The notes beneath the pieces were generated by a model. It did no database searches, was not told where the DNA came from, and was given only the letters and a program-made list of their open reading frames with translations. DNA of 54,949 nucleotides from Candidatus Woesearchaeota archaeon (GTDB lineage Archaea; Nanobdellota; Nanobdellia; Woesearchaeales; UBA11576), in NCBI GenBank assembly GCA_018668595.1, contig JABJCP010000034.1:1-54949 (forward strand), read 5' to 3'. The position numbers were made by a program, and so were the translations under genes. Of this stretch, positions 32,772 through 41,862 are shown piece after piece (within the stretch, counting starts at the first letter, position 1; each line of letters starts with the position of its first letter).

Positions 32772-35093
32772 TTAATTAAACATATCTTCCTTTAATCCTT
32801 TATTAATTTTTCTTTTTCTAATTGCCCTCTCAAACCACGTGTTCCACTCAAAAAAAATCTTATCAGAATCTAACTTACCAGTTTCAGATTTTACTTTTTC
32901 AGTCATCAAATGAAAAACATCATTACACTTAATAACAAAAGGAGCCTCAAACATTTCATCATCTCCAATTTCTTTTGCTTTTTTAACAATAGATTCTTTG
33001 ATCTTTGCACGCAGTTCGATATTATTCCAAACAGCATCCCAATCACCTGCAAAATCAGGAATATTTGCAGCAATGAGTTTCAATATTTCACTATTACCGT
33101 CAAGAAGATCGTCAGTTGGAACCAACTGATCAGTTTTTGAATCATACTTCATCAAATCAATAAAACCATTTTCTAGTAATGGATCTTCCTGCCAAGTCTT
33201 TCTGACTTCAGTAATTTGAGTAATTCGCCTCCATTTATGAAGACCGTCAGGACTTTTAATTGGTGTTGCGATAATAATTATATCTGTTGCCTTAAAACTT
33301 GTTTTAGGAACTCCAATATCATTTACAACACGATCGAACAAACCAAAAGGAGAATCTGCATGAATAGTACCTGCAACAACATTTGCAGCAGCACCTACAC
33401 GCATTGCCTCATAAAGTGCTACAGCTTCTTTTGAACGCACTTCTCCGACGATAAGCGCACTATCTCCAAGTCTCAAAGTTGAACGAATTCCATCTGCTGC
33501 ACTCATCTCACTACTTCCTTTAGCAAGAGCTGATGCAACTTTCATTGGCTGAATATTATAACCTAGATGACGCATTGAATCTGTTGGAAGTTCTAAAGTA
33601 TCTTCCACAGTAATAACTCTATACCTCCTCATTATTTCAATTAATATACCTGTTAAAAATGCAGTCTTACCTGAACTTCTAGTACCGCAAATCATCATAG
33701 ACCTGGTACCGTCGACAATAAAAGACAAAAGTCCTGCGCCCAAAGAATTAATAGTATCATATTTTATGAATAAAGGCAAAGTCCATGGACGATCTCTATG
33801 ACGTCTAAATGAAAACGCTAAACCACTGGGATCAAGAGGTTCAGTGATTGTTGAAACTCTTACTCTAGCTCCAGGAATTACGAGTTCAGTATCTAAAATT
33901 ACATTTGCCTCATCGAGAGGTCGACCTGAAATCATTCTAAGTTTTGTTGCCCAACTTTCTGCCTCAGTCCTAGTAGGAATTACATTAGTAATGCAATCGG
34001 CAAATTCGCCGTGAACTAAAAAAATAGGAATTCTTCCTTGAGGAGAATTAACAGAAATATCTTGAATCTGTTCATCTTGCAATAACACTTCCACAAGACC
34101 AAACCCCACTGTATACCTTACCAAAATCTTAGATAATTTAATTATAGCGTCGTGCGCAAGATTCATATTGCGATAAGCAGATAATTCTTCCAATAAATCT
34201 CTACCAACACTTTCAAAAATTTCACGCATACGCTGAGGATCGGTAAATTCCTTTCTAGTAGGTTTATGTTCTGCTAAAATGTTTCTTGCTAAATCCAAAA
34301 GTTCATATTCCTCCTCTGAAAGTTTAAACTCAGGAGGCATAATATGATAAAGATATTGAACAGATTCAGGTAGTTTGAATACTGTAACTTCAGTATCAAC
34401 TCCAACAGTATAATTTGCCATCTCTTCACCCTCTGCAGGATAATCAGCCATAAGTTTAGCATACATAAAATCAGGTTTTATGAATGGATGAAAAAACTTT
34501 CTATAAACTTCTCGATCGCCTTGTTTAAATCCTGCAAGAAATGGTTTAGACACAGTAATTAACTTTGATTTTTCTAAGAGATCGAGAACAAACTGAATCA
34601 TATCAAAGTATGATTGAAAACACGGAATTAATTTTTCTTCAAGAAGCTTATCATAATTAATTTTTTCACGACGATAAATTCTTCTAAGCTCAACATAAGC
34701 GCCAACAGGATCTGACTTAATCAGATGAAACAAAACATTTTGGAGTTCTGCATACCATTTATTTGCAAAGATTTTACCCTCTGGAACTGGCAAGAATTTT
34801 TGATAAGAAAATTTATCTTTGTTTCTACTAATTATATCAAAGATTTGAGCAATTTCTTTTATAAGATTGACTTGGTTAAGATCATACTCATATTCTCTTC
34901 TTTGAGAAAAAACAATTTTAGTAGTTTCAGGACTTTCAATCAAATTGTCACAAGTCTTAGACATCACAACTCCATTTTCTTCTAAAGATGGAACTATTGC
35001 TGCACCTTCATAATTAATGCGCATAATATTATCTTCGCCTTCAGTTATAATCTCATAACCAAACAAAGGAACTTTGGCACCAAAAATTGTCAT
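32772..35093 (-). CDS. GspE/FlaI-type secretion ATPase
   Basis: A 773-residue hexameric-type ATPase of the type II/IV secretion, pilus and archaellum superfamily. The N-terminal 270 residues are variable. The core begins near 300: VLLQDEQIQDISVN, a family segment; Walker A GTRSSGKTA near 470; VEDTLELPT; Walker B LIVGEVRSKEA near 547; and the His box GTIHADSPF near 574. The C-terminal 130 residues are unusually long. The ribosome binding site GGTGAT fixes the start. No FlaJ/GspF-like platform, preprotein peptidase or pilin is visible nearby. The motor of an envelope machine, of unknown output. Confidence 0.88.
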   Translation of the reverse strand: MTIFGAKVPLFGYEIITEGEDNIMRINYEGAAIVPSLEENGVVMSKTCDNLIESPETTKIVFSQRREYEYDLNQVNLIKEIAQIFDIISRNKDKFSYQKFLPVPEGKIFANKWYAELQNVLFHLIKSDPVGAYVELRRIYRREKINYDKLLEEKLIPCFQSYFDMIQFVLDLLEKSKLITVSKPFLAGFKQGDREVYRKFFHPFIKPDFMYAKLMADYPAEGEEMANYTVGVDTEVTVFKLPESVQYLYHIMPPEFKLSEEEYELLDLARNILAEHKPTRKEFTDPQRMREIFESVGRDLLEELSAYRNMNLAHDAIIKLSKILVRYTVGFGLVEVLLQDEQIQDISVNSPQGRIPIFLVHGEFADCITNVIPTRTEAESWATKLRMISGRPLDEANVILDTELVIPGARVRVSTITEPLDPSGLAFSFRRHRDRPWTLPLFIKYDTINSLGAGLLSFIVDGTRSMMICGTRSSGKTAFLTGILIEIMRRYRVITVEDTLELPTDSMRHLGYNIQPMKVASALAKGSSEMSAADGIRSTLRLGDSALIVGEVRSKEAVALYEAMRVGAAANVVAGTIHADSPFGLFDRVVNDIGVPKTSFKATDIIIIATPIKSPDGLHKWRRITQITEVRKTWQEDPLLENGFIDLMKYDSKTDQLVPTDDLLDGNSEILKLIAANIPDFAGDWDAVWNNIELRAKIKESIVKKAKEIGDDEMFEAPFVIKCNDVFHLMTEKVKSETGKLDSDKIFFEWNTWFERAIRKRKINKGLKEDMFN

Positions 35094-35330
35094 ATCATCA
35101 CCATTTTTTTACAAATTTTCGAATACTACTTCGTAGTTCTCACATAAAAAATATAATATAAATAGGTATAAATCTAAATAATATAAAATATTATCTTATA
35201 TTTAGACAATAATAAACAATAGATATAAAACTTAGATATAAAATTAACCATTAAGCGTAAATCAATAATCACTCAAATAAACTTAAAACATAGATAAAAA
35301 AAGAAATTCCATAAAAAAAGAGGAAAAAGA

Positions 35331-35921
35331 ATGCCAGACCAACAACAAGGAATGCCTCCTGGAATGCAACCAGGACAAGGAAACATGCAACAAAATCAAC
35401 AACCCCAAAAAAAAGGAGGATTCTCATTATTCGGAGGAGCAAAATCTAACCCTGCCGCTGCTCAAGCACCTCAAATAAATGTTGGTGCAGAACTAAATAA
35501 CCTAAGTCGAAGACTCGTTACAATTGAAGAAAGATATACTAATCTTCGAAAAAAAACACAAGTAACAGATCAAAACATGCTTACAAATAATAAAAAAATA
35601 ATAACCGAGATTGCTGCTGCAAATGAAGAATTAAAAGAATTCAAACGAGAGCTTGAAGAAATTGTTAGTAAAATGAGAATAATGGTTCGTGAACTAAAAG
35701 ATTGTGCAAAAAGAAATGAAGTGCAATCCCTTGCAAAATATGTTGATCTTTGGAATCCAATTGAATTTGTTACTCGAGGAACTGTAATTAAAATGGTAAG
35801 AGATGAAGTTTCAGATCAGTTTCGTGACTTAAATATAAAAATGCAAGAAGAAGAGTTCATTAAAGAACAAATAAAAATAGCAATGAAAGAATATTCTGAA
35901 AGTGTTGGCGATAAAAAGTGA
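35331..35921 (+). CDS. Pro/Gln/Met-rich coiled-coil protein
   Basis: A 196-residue cytoplasmic protein. The first 50 residues are Gln/Pro/Gly/Met-rich and disordered (QQGMPPGMQPGQG). Then comes a long coiled coil (about 55-130) followed by LAKYVDLWNPIEFVTRGTV, a segment somewhat like FlaC/D/E proteins of archaella, and a charged helix. It is divergent from the secretion ATPase, with AGAGG before the ATG. It may connect the motor to a membrane platform (inference). Confidence 0.6.
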   Translation: MPDQQQGMPPGMQPGQGNMQQNQQPQKKGGFSLFGGAKSNPAAAQAPQINVGAELNNLSRRLVTIEERYTNLRKKTQVTDQNMLTNNKKIITEIAAANEELKEFKRELEEIVSKMRIMVRELKDCAKRNEVQSLAKYVDLWNPIEFVTRGTVIKMVRDEVSDQFRDLNIKMQEEEFIKEQIKIAMKEYSESVGDKK

Positions 35922-36193
35922 AATCTGAAATTTTAAAAGAAATTAAAGAACTCAAGAAAGAAATAAAATTAATTAAAGAAAGGAATGCTCGAGTTGAAGG
36001 AGATAAAGCATGGGAGACGAGCTGGACTCGACGAGCACTCATAGTTGGTTTGACTTATATTGTGATCGTATTATTTTTTTATTTTGCAGAACTTCCTAAA
36101 CCATTTATTAATTCTATAGTACCTGCAGTTGCTTTTGTATTGTCAACATTAAGTGTCGGATGGGTAAAGAAGTGTTGGATTGGGAATAAATGA
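35918..36193 (+). CDS. Small coiled-coil protein with two membrane helices
   Basis: A 91-residue protein starting at GTG that overlaps the previous stop (GTGA), so it is translationally coupled. A short basic coiled coil (KEIKELKKEIKLIKER) is followed by KAWETSWTRRALIVGLTYIV and two membrane segments. Similar small proteins occur widely in bacteria and archaea without known function. Coupling to the coiled-coil gene suggests a membrane adaptor. Confidence 0.65.
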   Translation: MKSEILKEIKELKKEIKLIKERNARVEGDKAWETSWTRRALIVGLTYIVIVLFFYFAELPKPFINSIVPAVAFVLSTLSVGWVKKCWIGNK

Positions 36194-36202
36194 ATAATAA
36201 AA

Positions 36203-36805
36203 ATGAAAAAGAAGTTCAATAGTTTGGAAGAAGAAATCCATCACGAACTTTCTAAATATTCTGTTAAGACTGAAGAGATAAAAAATGAAAAGGGATGGAG
36301 TTATCTTAATGTTAGTGTTTTTCTCGACGGTGAACAAATTGGTGAATATATCAGAAATTATCCATCTTTGAGTGATACGTTTTATCCATTCAAAAAAGAT
36401 GGAAAGGGATATGCTCTTTATTCAAAACATTATACTGCTACTGGCGTGATGAAACTTCCAAGCTGTGAAGAGGTCTGCTCTGAAGAATTGATTAGTTCTG
36501 GTTTTTGTCCTGTTGAATATTATGTGCCTTATGATCTTGAAGAAGGACTGGTTGGACAGATTGGTTTTGTTGCAGGATGTGTTTGGGGCGATGATAGTTC
36601 CTGGAAAATACAAGTTCTAGATTTAAGCAATATTGAAAATGGAGTGATTTTACGGGATGATCGATTCAGATATATTGAACTACCTCAAGAAGTGAAATTA
36701 AAAAATGCGATAAGTACTTGGCATTATGATAAAGAAGACGACATAATTGAAATAGCAGCGACAAAAAAATTTAAGTTATGGAGTGGAAAAGAGATTAAGA
36801 GCTAA
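36203..36805 (+). CDS. Conserved hypothetical protein, bacterial-type
   Basis: A 200-residue soluble protein. The stretches YALYSKHYTATGVMKLPSC, GFCPVEYYVP and FVAGCVWGDDSSWKIQVLDL are very like a hypothetical family that, as I recall, is common in bacteria, so horizontal acquisition is likely. It has no membrane segment and the function is unknown. It is the last gene of the rightward run after the coiled-coil pair and may be unrelated to it. Confidence 0.65.
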   Translation: MKKKFNSLEEEIHHELSKYSVKTEEIKNEKGWSYLNVSVFLDGEQIGEYIRNYPSLSDTFYPFKKDGKGYALYSKHYTATGVMKLPSCEEVCSEELISSGFCPVEYYVPYDLEEGLVGQIGFVAGCVWGDDSSWKIQVLDLSNIENGVILRDDRFRYIELPQEVKLKNAISTWHYDKEDDIIEIAATKKFKLWSGKEIKS

Positions 36806-36837
36806 TTTAATAAATAAAACTCAAAAAGATTAATTGA

Positions 36838-38328
36838 TTATTCATCTTTAATAGCACTAGGACTTGCACCACCATGCCACGTGAATCTTGGTCTTACTCT
36901 CATTTTATGAATTTTCTCGTTGAGATCGTCAAAAATAACTGCACTACCTTTTAATCTTGGAAGTTCGTTCATAGCACGAGAAATTCCATGTTCCATATAA
37001 CTTTGTGCGAGTAATCCAAGAGCTTGCATATCTAATCTTGCTGTGATCCTGTGAGAAATAACAGTATCCAGCTGAGTCATAACATCAGTATGAATTTTTC
37101 CAGGCTGCTGAGTTGCAAGTATTAGCGAAATTCCAGGTTGTCTTCCTTCTCTCATGATTATAACCAGAGGATCTGTTGCAGCATTAGCATCCTCTGTTTT
37201 TAATGGCAGGAATTCGTGGGCCTCGTCGATAACAAGCCAGACAAGAGGCATTTCTTGTTTTTTTTCTGCGTCAATTGCTTTTTGTTCAATGAAATACTTT
37301 TCTAAATACTTAATCTCATTGAGTTCTTCTCCTTTTCTAAATTCCATACGCTGGATGAAAAGATGCTTTGAAACAATTCCTACAACCAAAGTTTTAACAT
37401 CCCAACCACCAGGCATTGTAGCATAACAACTTACATCCAAAACAGTAATTTGTCCACCTTTAGCAAGTTCATGCAAAGGAGTTCCATGATCTGAAAAAAC
37501 ACCCCATGCTTTTGCGGTTTTAAACATATTCTTAACTGCTTTTTTAGTTTGATCATCAGTTCCATCATCCTCGTCAATAAAAGTAAGAATGTCATCGAGA
37601 ATATATTTTGATTTTTGTTCAGAAAGTTCTTCTACAATTTTTGCAATAAAAATTCCGTTGTTGCTATATTTATCTTGTCTAAATGCAGAACACCAATCGT
37701 CAGCCTCCACTTCGAAAATACTAATTGAAAATGGAAAATCTGTTCTTATTCCCTTCTTTTTATATTCATAATAAAATTTTTCAGGAGTATAAATTACAAC
37801 ATCCACAGGATGAGGATCTATACCATAAGGTTCTAAAAGTTTTGCTTCTTTTTTATTAGCATGACCCATGGTCCAATAAATACCCATAGTATCTAAGAGA
37901 ATAACTGAAAGATTCTGTCTAACTTCAGGTTCCAATAATGAAAGACCTTCTGCAATAACGCCCATGGTGTAAGATTTTCCACCACCCCTCTTTCCACAAA
38001 TTAACATGACGTGAGCATTAGCAATGTCAAGATAAAGATTATTAGACATTAATATTTTATCTCCTTTTTCGATATATTCTTTTCCAAGAAGGAGAGCTCC
38101 TTTTGTGCCATACTTTTTTGTAGCAGCAGGACTTCTACCAATCACAATAGGAATTTCTTTAATAGAAATATCATCAGAATCGGAATCAGTATTTGCACTC
38201 GTATCAGCATCAGTATTCGCACCAGTATTAGTATCAGTATTAGAATTAGACTTATCAGTATTTAATATATGATTGACAGAGTCGTCTTTACTAGAATCGT
38301 TATCTTTAGCATTATCAGTAATACCCAT
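36838..38328 (-). CDS. HerA/FtsK-type DUF87 ATPase
   Basis: A 496-residue P-loop ATPase of the HerA/VirB4-like group. An acidic Asp/Ser/Asn/Thr-rich start (about 1-55) precedes a short beta region. Walker A is ICGKRGGGKSYTMG (about 108-121), Walker B VWLVIDEAHEFLP (about 362-374), then LATQQPGK and the arginine-finger region with MRVRPRF near the end. Members pump DNA or protein through ring hexamers. No NurA nuclease neighbour is present, which argues against DNA-end resection; the surrounding genes favour a role in envelope transport. GAGGTGA lies very close to the ATG, so the start is a little uncertain. Confidence 0.85.
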   Translation of the reverse strand: MGITDNAKDNDSSKDDSVNHILNTDKSNSNTDTNTGANTDADTSANTDSDSDDISIKEIPIVIGRSPAATKKYGTKGALLLGKEYIEKGDKILMSNNLYLDIANAHVMLICGKRGGGKSYTMGVIAEGLSLLEPEVRQNLSVILLDTMGIYWTMGHANKKEAKLLEPYGIDPHPVDVVIYTPEKFYYEYKKKGIRTDFPFSISIFEVEADDWCSAFRQDKYSNNGIFIAKIVEELSEQKSKYILDDILTFIDEDDGTDDQTKKAVKNMFKTAKAWGVFSDHGTPLHELAKGGQITVLDVSCYATMPGGWDVKTLVVGIVSKHLFIQRMEFRKGEELNEIKYLEKYFIEQKAIDAEKKQEMPLVWLVIDEAHEFLPLKTEDANAATDPLVIIMREGRQPGISLILATQQPGKIHTDVMTQLDTVISHRITARLDMQALGLLAQSYMEHGISRAMNELPRLKGSAVIFDDLNEKIHKMRVRPRFTWHGGASPSAIKDE

Positions 38329-38540
38329 TCACCTCTTTTTAATAAGGTTAATATATTATTTTTATATAAATGTTTCTGAGATGTTTCTGATAAAATTAAA
38401 AACCTGCAGAGTACAAGCGAAACATTTAAAAGAAGATATGAAATAACCCAGCGTGTAAAAAGAATAAAAAAAAATAAAATTATAAACAAAAAACTAATAA
38501 CTAAATAGATAAAACATACTAACAAATATGGGCGAGAACA

Positions 38541-39431
38541 ATGATAGAAACAATAGATAAAGTGATGCTACTACAACGACAAGGACTTACAAATAGTCAA
38601 ATAATAAATCACTTGTTTGTTCAAGGAATGGATTATAGCAAAATACATGATGCGTTTTACGAAATTGAATTAAGAAATGATATTCCAATTCCAACACCTA
38701 TTAATCAAATTCCAAATAAAGAAAAAATTGAAAATGAGCAGGACGATTTCGAATCTGATCCTGACGAAGAAGAGGAAGAAGAACTAAATGGAATCAATGA
38801 AATTAATAATACCGGTCAAATAAACAATAATAATATTAACAACAACAATATCAATAATAATAATCAATTTAATAACGCTATCAATAACAATCCCAATCAA
38901 CCAATTAATCAAAATAACCAAAAAAAAGAAGGTGATACTATGCCAAATTATCCACAAGGAATGCCTCCTCCAGGTATGCCGCCACCAAATATGCCTCCCG
39001 GAGCGCAACCAATGCCACAACAGGGTCCAGGTGCTCCACAAGGATATCCTCCACAACCACAAGAAATGGGCATGGACGATTCAGGATATAATGATGAAAC
39101 TGCAGGAAGAGTTGAAGAACTTGTAGAAGCAATAATTGACGAGAAATGGAAAGAAATCACTGCTAATATAAGCAGAATTATAGACTGGAAAGAAAAAACA
39201 GATATAAAAATAACTGAACTTGAAACAAGATTTAATGGTCTAAAAGATAATTTTGATAAACTTCACACAAGCATACTAGAAAAAGTAGGTGATTATGATA
39301 AACACATACAAGATGTAGGAACAGAAGTAAAAGCTCTTGAAAAAGTGTTTCAAAAAATACTACCTGGATTTTTAGAAAATATTAATGAATTATCAAGAAT
39401 AACAGACAATCTTAAAAAAGTTCAAAAATGA
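38541..39431 (+). CDS. UBA-like, Asn/Pro-rich coiled-coil protein
   Basis: A 296-residue cytoplasmic protein divergent from the HerA-type ATPase. Residues 1-48 form a small helical domain (LLQRQGLTNSQIINHLFVQG) like a UBA/HTH three-helix unit. An acidic stretch (DEEEEEE), an Asn-repeat tract, a Pro/Met/Gly-rich tract (GMPPPGMPPPNMPPG) and a C-terminal coiled coil (about 188-296) follow. Its layout resembles the protein at 35331. Likely a scaffold or motor adaptor of the same apparatus; no enzyme motif. Confidence 0.62.
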   Translation: MIETIDKVMLLQRQGLTNSQIINHLFVQGMDYSKIHDAFYEIELRNDIPIPTPINQIPNKEKIENEQDDFESDPDEEEEEELNGINEINNTGQINNNNINNNNINNNNQFNNAINNNPNQPINQNNQKKEGDTMPNYPQGMPPPGMPPPNMPPGAQPMPQQGPGAPQGYPPQPQEMGMDDSGYNDETAGRVEELVEAIIDEKWKEITANISRIIDWKEKTDIKITELETRFNGLKDNFDKLHTSILEKVGDYDKHIQDVGTEVKALEKVFQKILPGFLENINELSRITDNLKKVQK

Positions 39432-39529
39432 AAAAGTAGTTGATCATAAACATATTTAATTTTATTTTTCTTTTTATTTATTTGTTAAACAAAAACACAA
39501 TTAGAAAGTAGAATTAAATAGGATTACAA

Positions 39530-40108
39530 TTAAGCTTTGCCTGCAAGAAGGCGTATTGTGAACGATCCTATCAATAAAACGAAAACCATGCCAATAGTTT
39601 TAGGATGAAACAATAATGCACCTACATTAGCATTAAAATTGCCTGTATCAACGTCAAGGTCTCCATCACCAACTTCTGCGTCGTCTGCTAAACCACCCTC
39701 ATCGTCTGAATAAGGCAGAAGAGAAGAACCATAAACAGTCGCAATAGAACCAATAAAAATTACTAATGCAAGGGATAAAACAAACCAATGCGCAGTTTCC
39801 CAATCTTTACTCATATAAGTTGTTATAGATACATCAGAAACTCCTAAGAATTTAAGACTAATCAACAATAATGTGAAGAAAATAAACAGAAGAACAAACC
39901 ACGGCGCCATGATATTAATAACTTGAAGGACACCAGGAACAATAGTTGTAATCATTGCAACACAAAATGCAACAATTGATTGAAGACCCTTATTATCTCC
40001 AAACAAATCTGTTTTCTGAAGAATTGCAAATACAATTACAAAAATAAGAAGAATGGGAAATATAACTCCGAAATAACTTACAAGACCTATGTCTAAAAAT
40101 GAAGCCAT
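39530..40108 (-). CDS. Polytopic membrane protein, paralogue 1 of 3
   Basis: A 192-residue protein with about five membrane segments. The start, VSYFGVIFPILLIFVIVFAI then LQKTDLFGDNKG, is the motif shared with the genes at 40244 and 41047. A hydrophilic acidic loop (SDDEGGLADDAEVGDGDLD, about 135-155) precedes the last helix, which could be exposed. GAGGT lies ten bases before the ATG. No known family; unknown function, possibly the membrane base of the secretion-like machine. Confidence 0.6.
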   Translation of the reverse strand: MASFLDIGLVSYFGVIFPILLIFVIVFAILQKTDLFGDNKGLQSIVAFCVAMITTIVPGVLQVINIMAPWFVLLFIFFTLLLISLKFLGVSDVSITTYMSKDWETAHWFVLSLALVIFIGSIATVYGSSLLPYSDDEGGLADDAEVGDGDLDVDTGNFNANVGALLFHPKTIGMVFVLLIGSFTIRLLAGKA

Positions 40109-40243
40109 AAACTAAAAACCTCTTTTGGGTATATTGAAAATATATTAAATATTAAAAATTTAATTTTGAATTGTTAAAACATAAAAATGTTTGAACTTAT
40201 TTTTATTTAAATTTAAAAAAGATATGAATAAAAAAAATAAAAA

Positions 40244-40825
40244 TTAATTACCTCCGAAAAGTTTTGCAAATTGATCTCCGACCTTACCCACTGATTCTCC
40301 TGCTTTTCCATCGCCAGGTTCTTTAGTAATGAACCAAATAATCAATGCGAAAACACCAACAACAATCAATAATGCTTGAGTGTCAGGATCACTTAACCAC
40401 CAAAGCCAAGACGGCCAATAAGTAAACCAATTAGCAGCACTTGCAAAAATTACGAACACGAGGATGAATGCAGCAAAAGCAATCCAACCAGATAATGCGC
40501 CTCCCCACGTTGCTTTTCCACCGAAAAGACCAACAACCAGGAAAACCATAACAATTGCCACCAATACAATACTAACACTAGGCAATGATTTGTTAATTAT
40601 AACAACCACGTCAGCATTAGCAGGATAATATCCTAACACGTGCGGAACTACTGTAGATAAAGCAAGAACCAGTGCTATGAGAACATTATAAGATTTCTTT
40701 TCGCCCAACGGTTGTGTCTTTTGCATTATTGCAAAAACAACTGTGAAAATTAGTAAGAAAGGTAGAAGTACATCACTTAAACCCATATACTCCAATCGCG
40801 CAATAACATTTTGGAATGTTACCAT
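40244..40825 (-). CDS. Polytopic membrane protein, paralogue 2 of 3
   Basis: A 193-residue membrane protein with about six segments. MGLSDVLLPFLLIFTVVFAI, then MQKTQPLGEKK, matches its two neighbours, followed by a Trp-rich region (WFTYWPSWLWWLSD) and a C-terminal Gly-rich tail outside the last helix. The strong site GGAGGT lies six bases before the ATG, so it is translated well. It lies between the other two paralogues, all leftward. Confidence 0.62.
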   Translation of the reverse strand: MVTFQNVIARLEYMGLSDVLLPFLLIFTVVFAIMQKTQPLGEKKSYNVLIALVLALSTVVPHVLGYYPANADVVVIINKSLPSVSIVLVAIVMVFLVVGLFGGKATWGGALSGWIAFAAFILVFVIFASAANWFTYWPSWLWWLSDPDTQALLIVVGVFALIIWFITKEPGDGKAGESVGKVGDQFAKLFGGN

Positions 40826-41046
40826 TTTATTACCTCCTTTTTATCAGTTAACTGTAATTAAATATTTTTTAATATGTGATAATTATTGCTTTTTTAATAA
40901 TTATCTTAAATTATTAATCCAATTATTAACAATAAATATTATTATAGTTTATAATATTTATGCTTTTTTGTGCTTTTATTAAACGTTTTATAAATATTTT
41001 ATTACACAGTTATTAAAACACGCATCATAAAACAGTCATTAAAAAA

Positions 41047-41601
41047 TTAACTTTTTGAATCAGCTTTTTTTGGATCCTTAACAATAAAATACATAAATAA
41101 TACTATGAATAATATTAAAACTATTGACCCAACAATATTTGAATCCCAATGTTTTACTAAAAAATTCCATGAAGGTTCAAGCCAATCAAGAGCATTAAGG
41201 AAAATTAATATTATTCCAATCAACATAAAAACTGTAGCACCTATACGCCAAGGACCTTCTTTGAGATATGCATGTTCTCCTTCTTTCATAAATGAACCAA
41301 TTAAAATTAAAAAACAAACTGAAAGAAGTAAAAGTAAAACCATATGTGCTAAAGCTTGATTAATAACTGCAACAAGTCGAGTTGATGCAACAACTAAAAA
41401 CGCCATAACAAATGCAGTCATAGAATTTAGATTTTTTCTAGTATACTCATCACCTTTGATTTTTTCTGTACCAAAAACCCTAGACTTTTCAAGAATTGCA
41501 AATACAATAGTAAATATTAAAATAAATGGAAGAATGACATCATATACACCTAATTTTTCAAAAAATTGAATAATCCCTCTAAAGACACTTTCTTGTGACA
41601 T
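41047..41601 (-). CDS. Polytopic membrane protein, paralogue 3 of 3
   Basis: A 184-residue membrane protein with about five segments. KLGVYDVILPFILIFTIVFA, then LEKSRVFGTEK, carries the shared N-terminal motif, but the first cytoplasmic loop is longer (KIKGDEYTRKNLN). It appears to be the first gene of the three and is leaderless: TATATAAATG (about 41626-41635) is about 29 bp before the ATG. Unknown function; three diverged copies in a row suggest a hetero-oligomeric membrane complex. Confidence 0.62.
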   Translation of the reverse strand: MSQESVFRGIIQFFEKLGVYDVILPFILIFTIVFAILEKSRVFGTEKIKGDEYTRKNLNSMTAFVMAFLVVASTRLVAVINQALAHMVLLLLLSVCFLILIGSFMKEGEHAYLKEGPWRIGATVFMLIGIILIFLNALDWLEPSWNFLVKHWDSNIVGSIVLILFIVLFMYFIVKDPKKADSKS

Positions 41602-41862
41602 GGTGTACGATTAGGTTTTACTTAGTATATAAATGTTTCGCAATAAAATTAAATAGCAATAACTAAAAAGTATATTTAAAATGATAACTTTACAGTAAAA
41701 ACATTATAAAAAAATTTATATAATATATAGGTAACGTTCTACGAATATTAACTGTGAACTGCACTATAAAATAATTTAAACTGCACCACGCACTATTTTT
41801 TGAGTTTTAAAAGTATTAATAATTTTTTAAATGGTTAATTTTTGTTGAGGGGTTAATTAGTA

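Noticed and set aside
36838-38328. HerA-NurA DNA end-resection pair
   Set aside because: There is no NurA, Mre11 or Rad50 nearby, and the neighbours are coiled-coil and membrane proteins.
32772-41601. Archaellum (fla/arl) operon
   Set aside because: Only the ATPase resembles FlaI; no FlaJ, FlaH, FlaG/F or archaellin is visible, so the name would be misleading.
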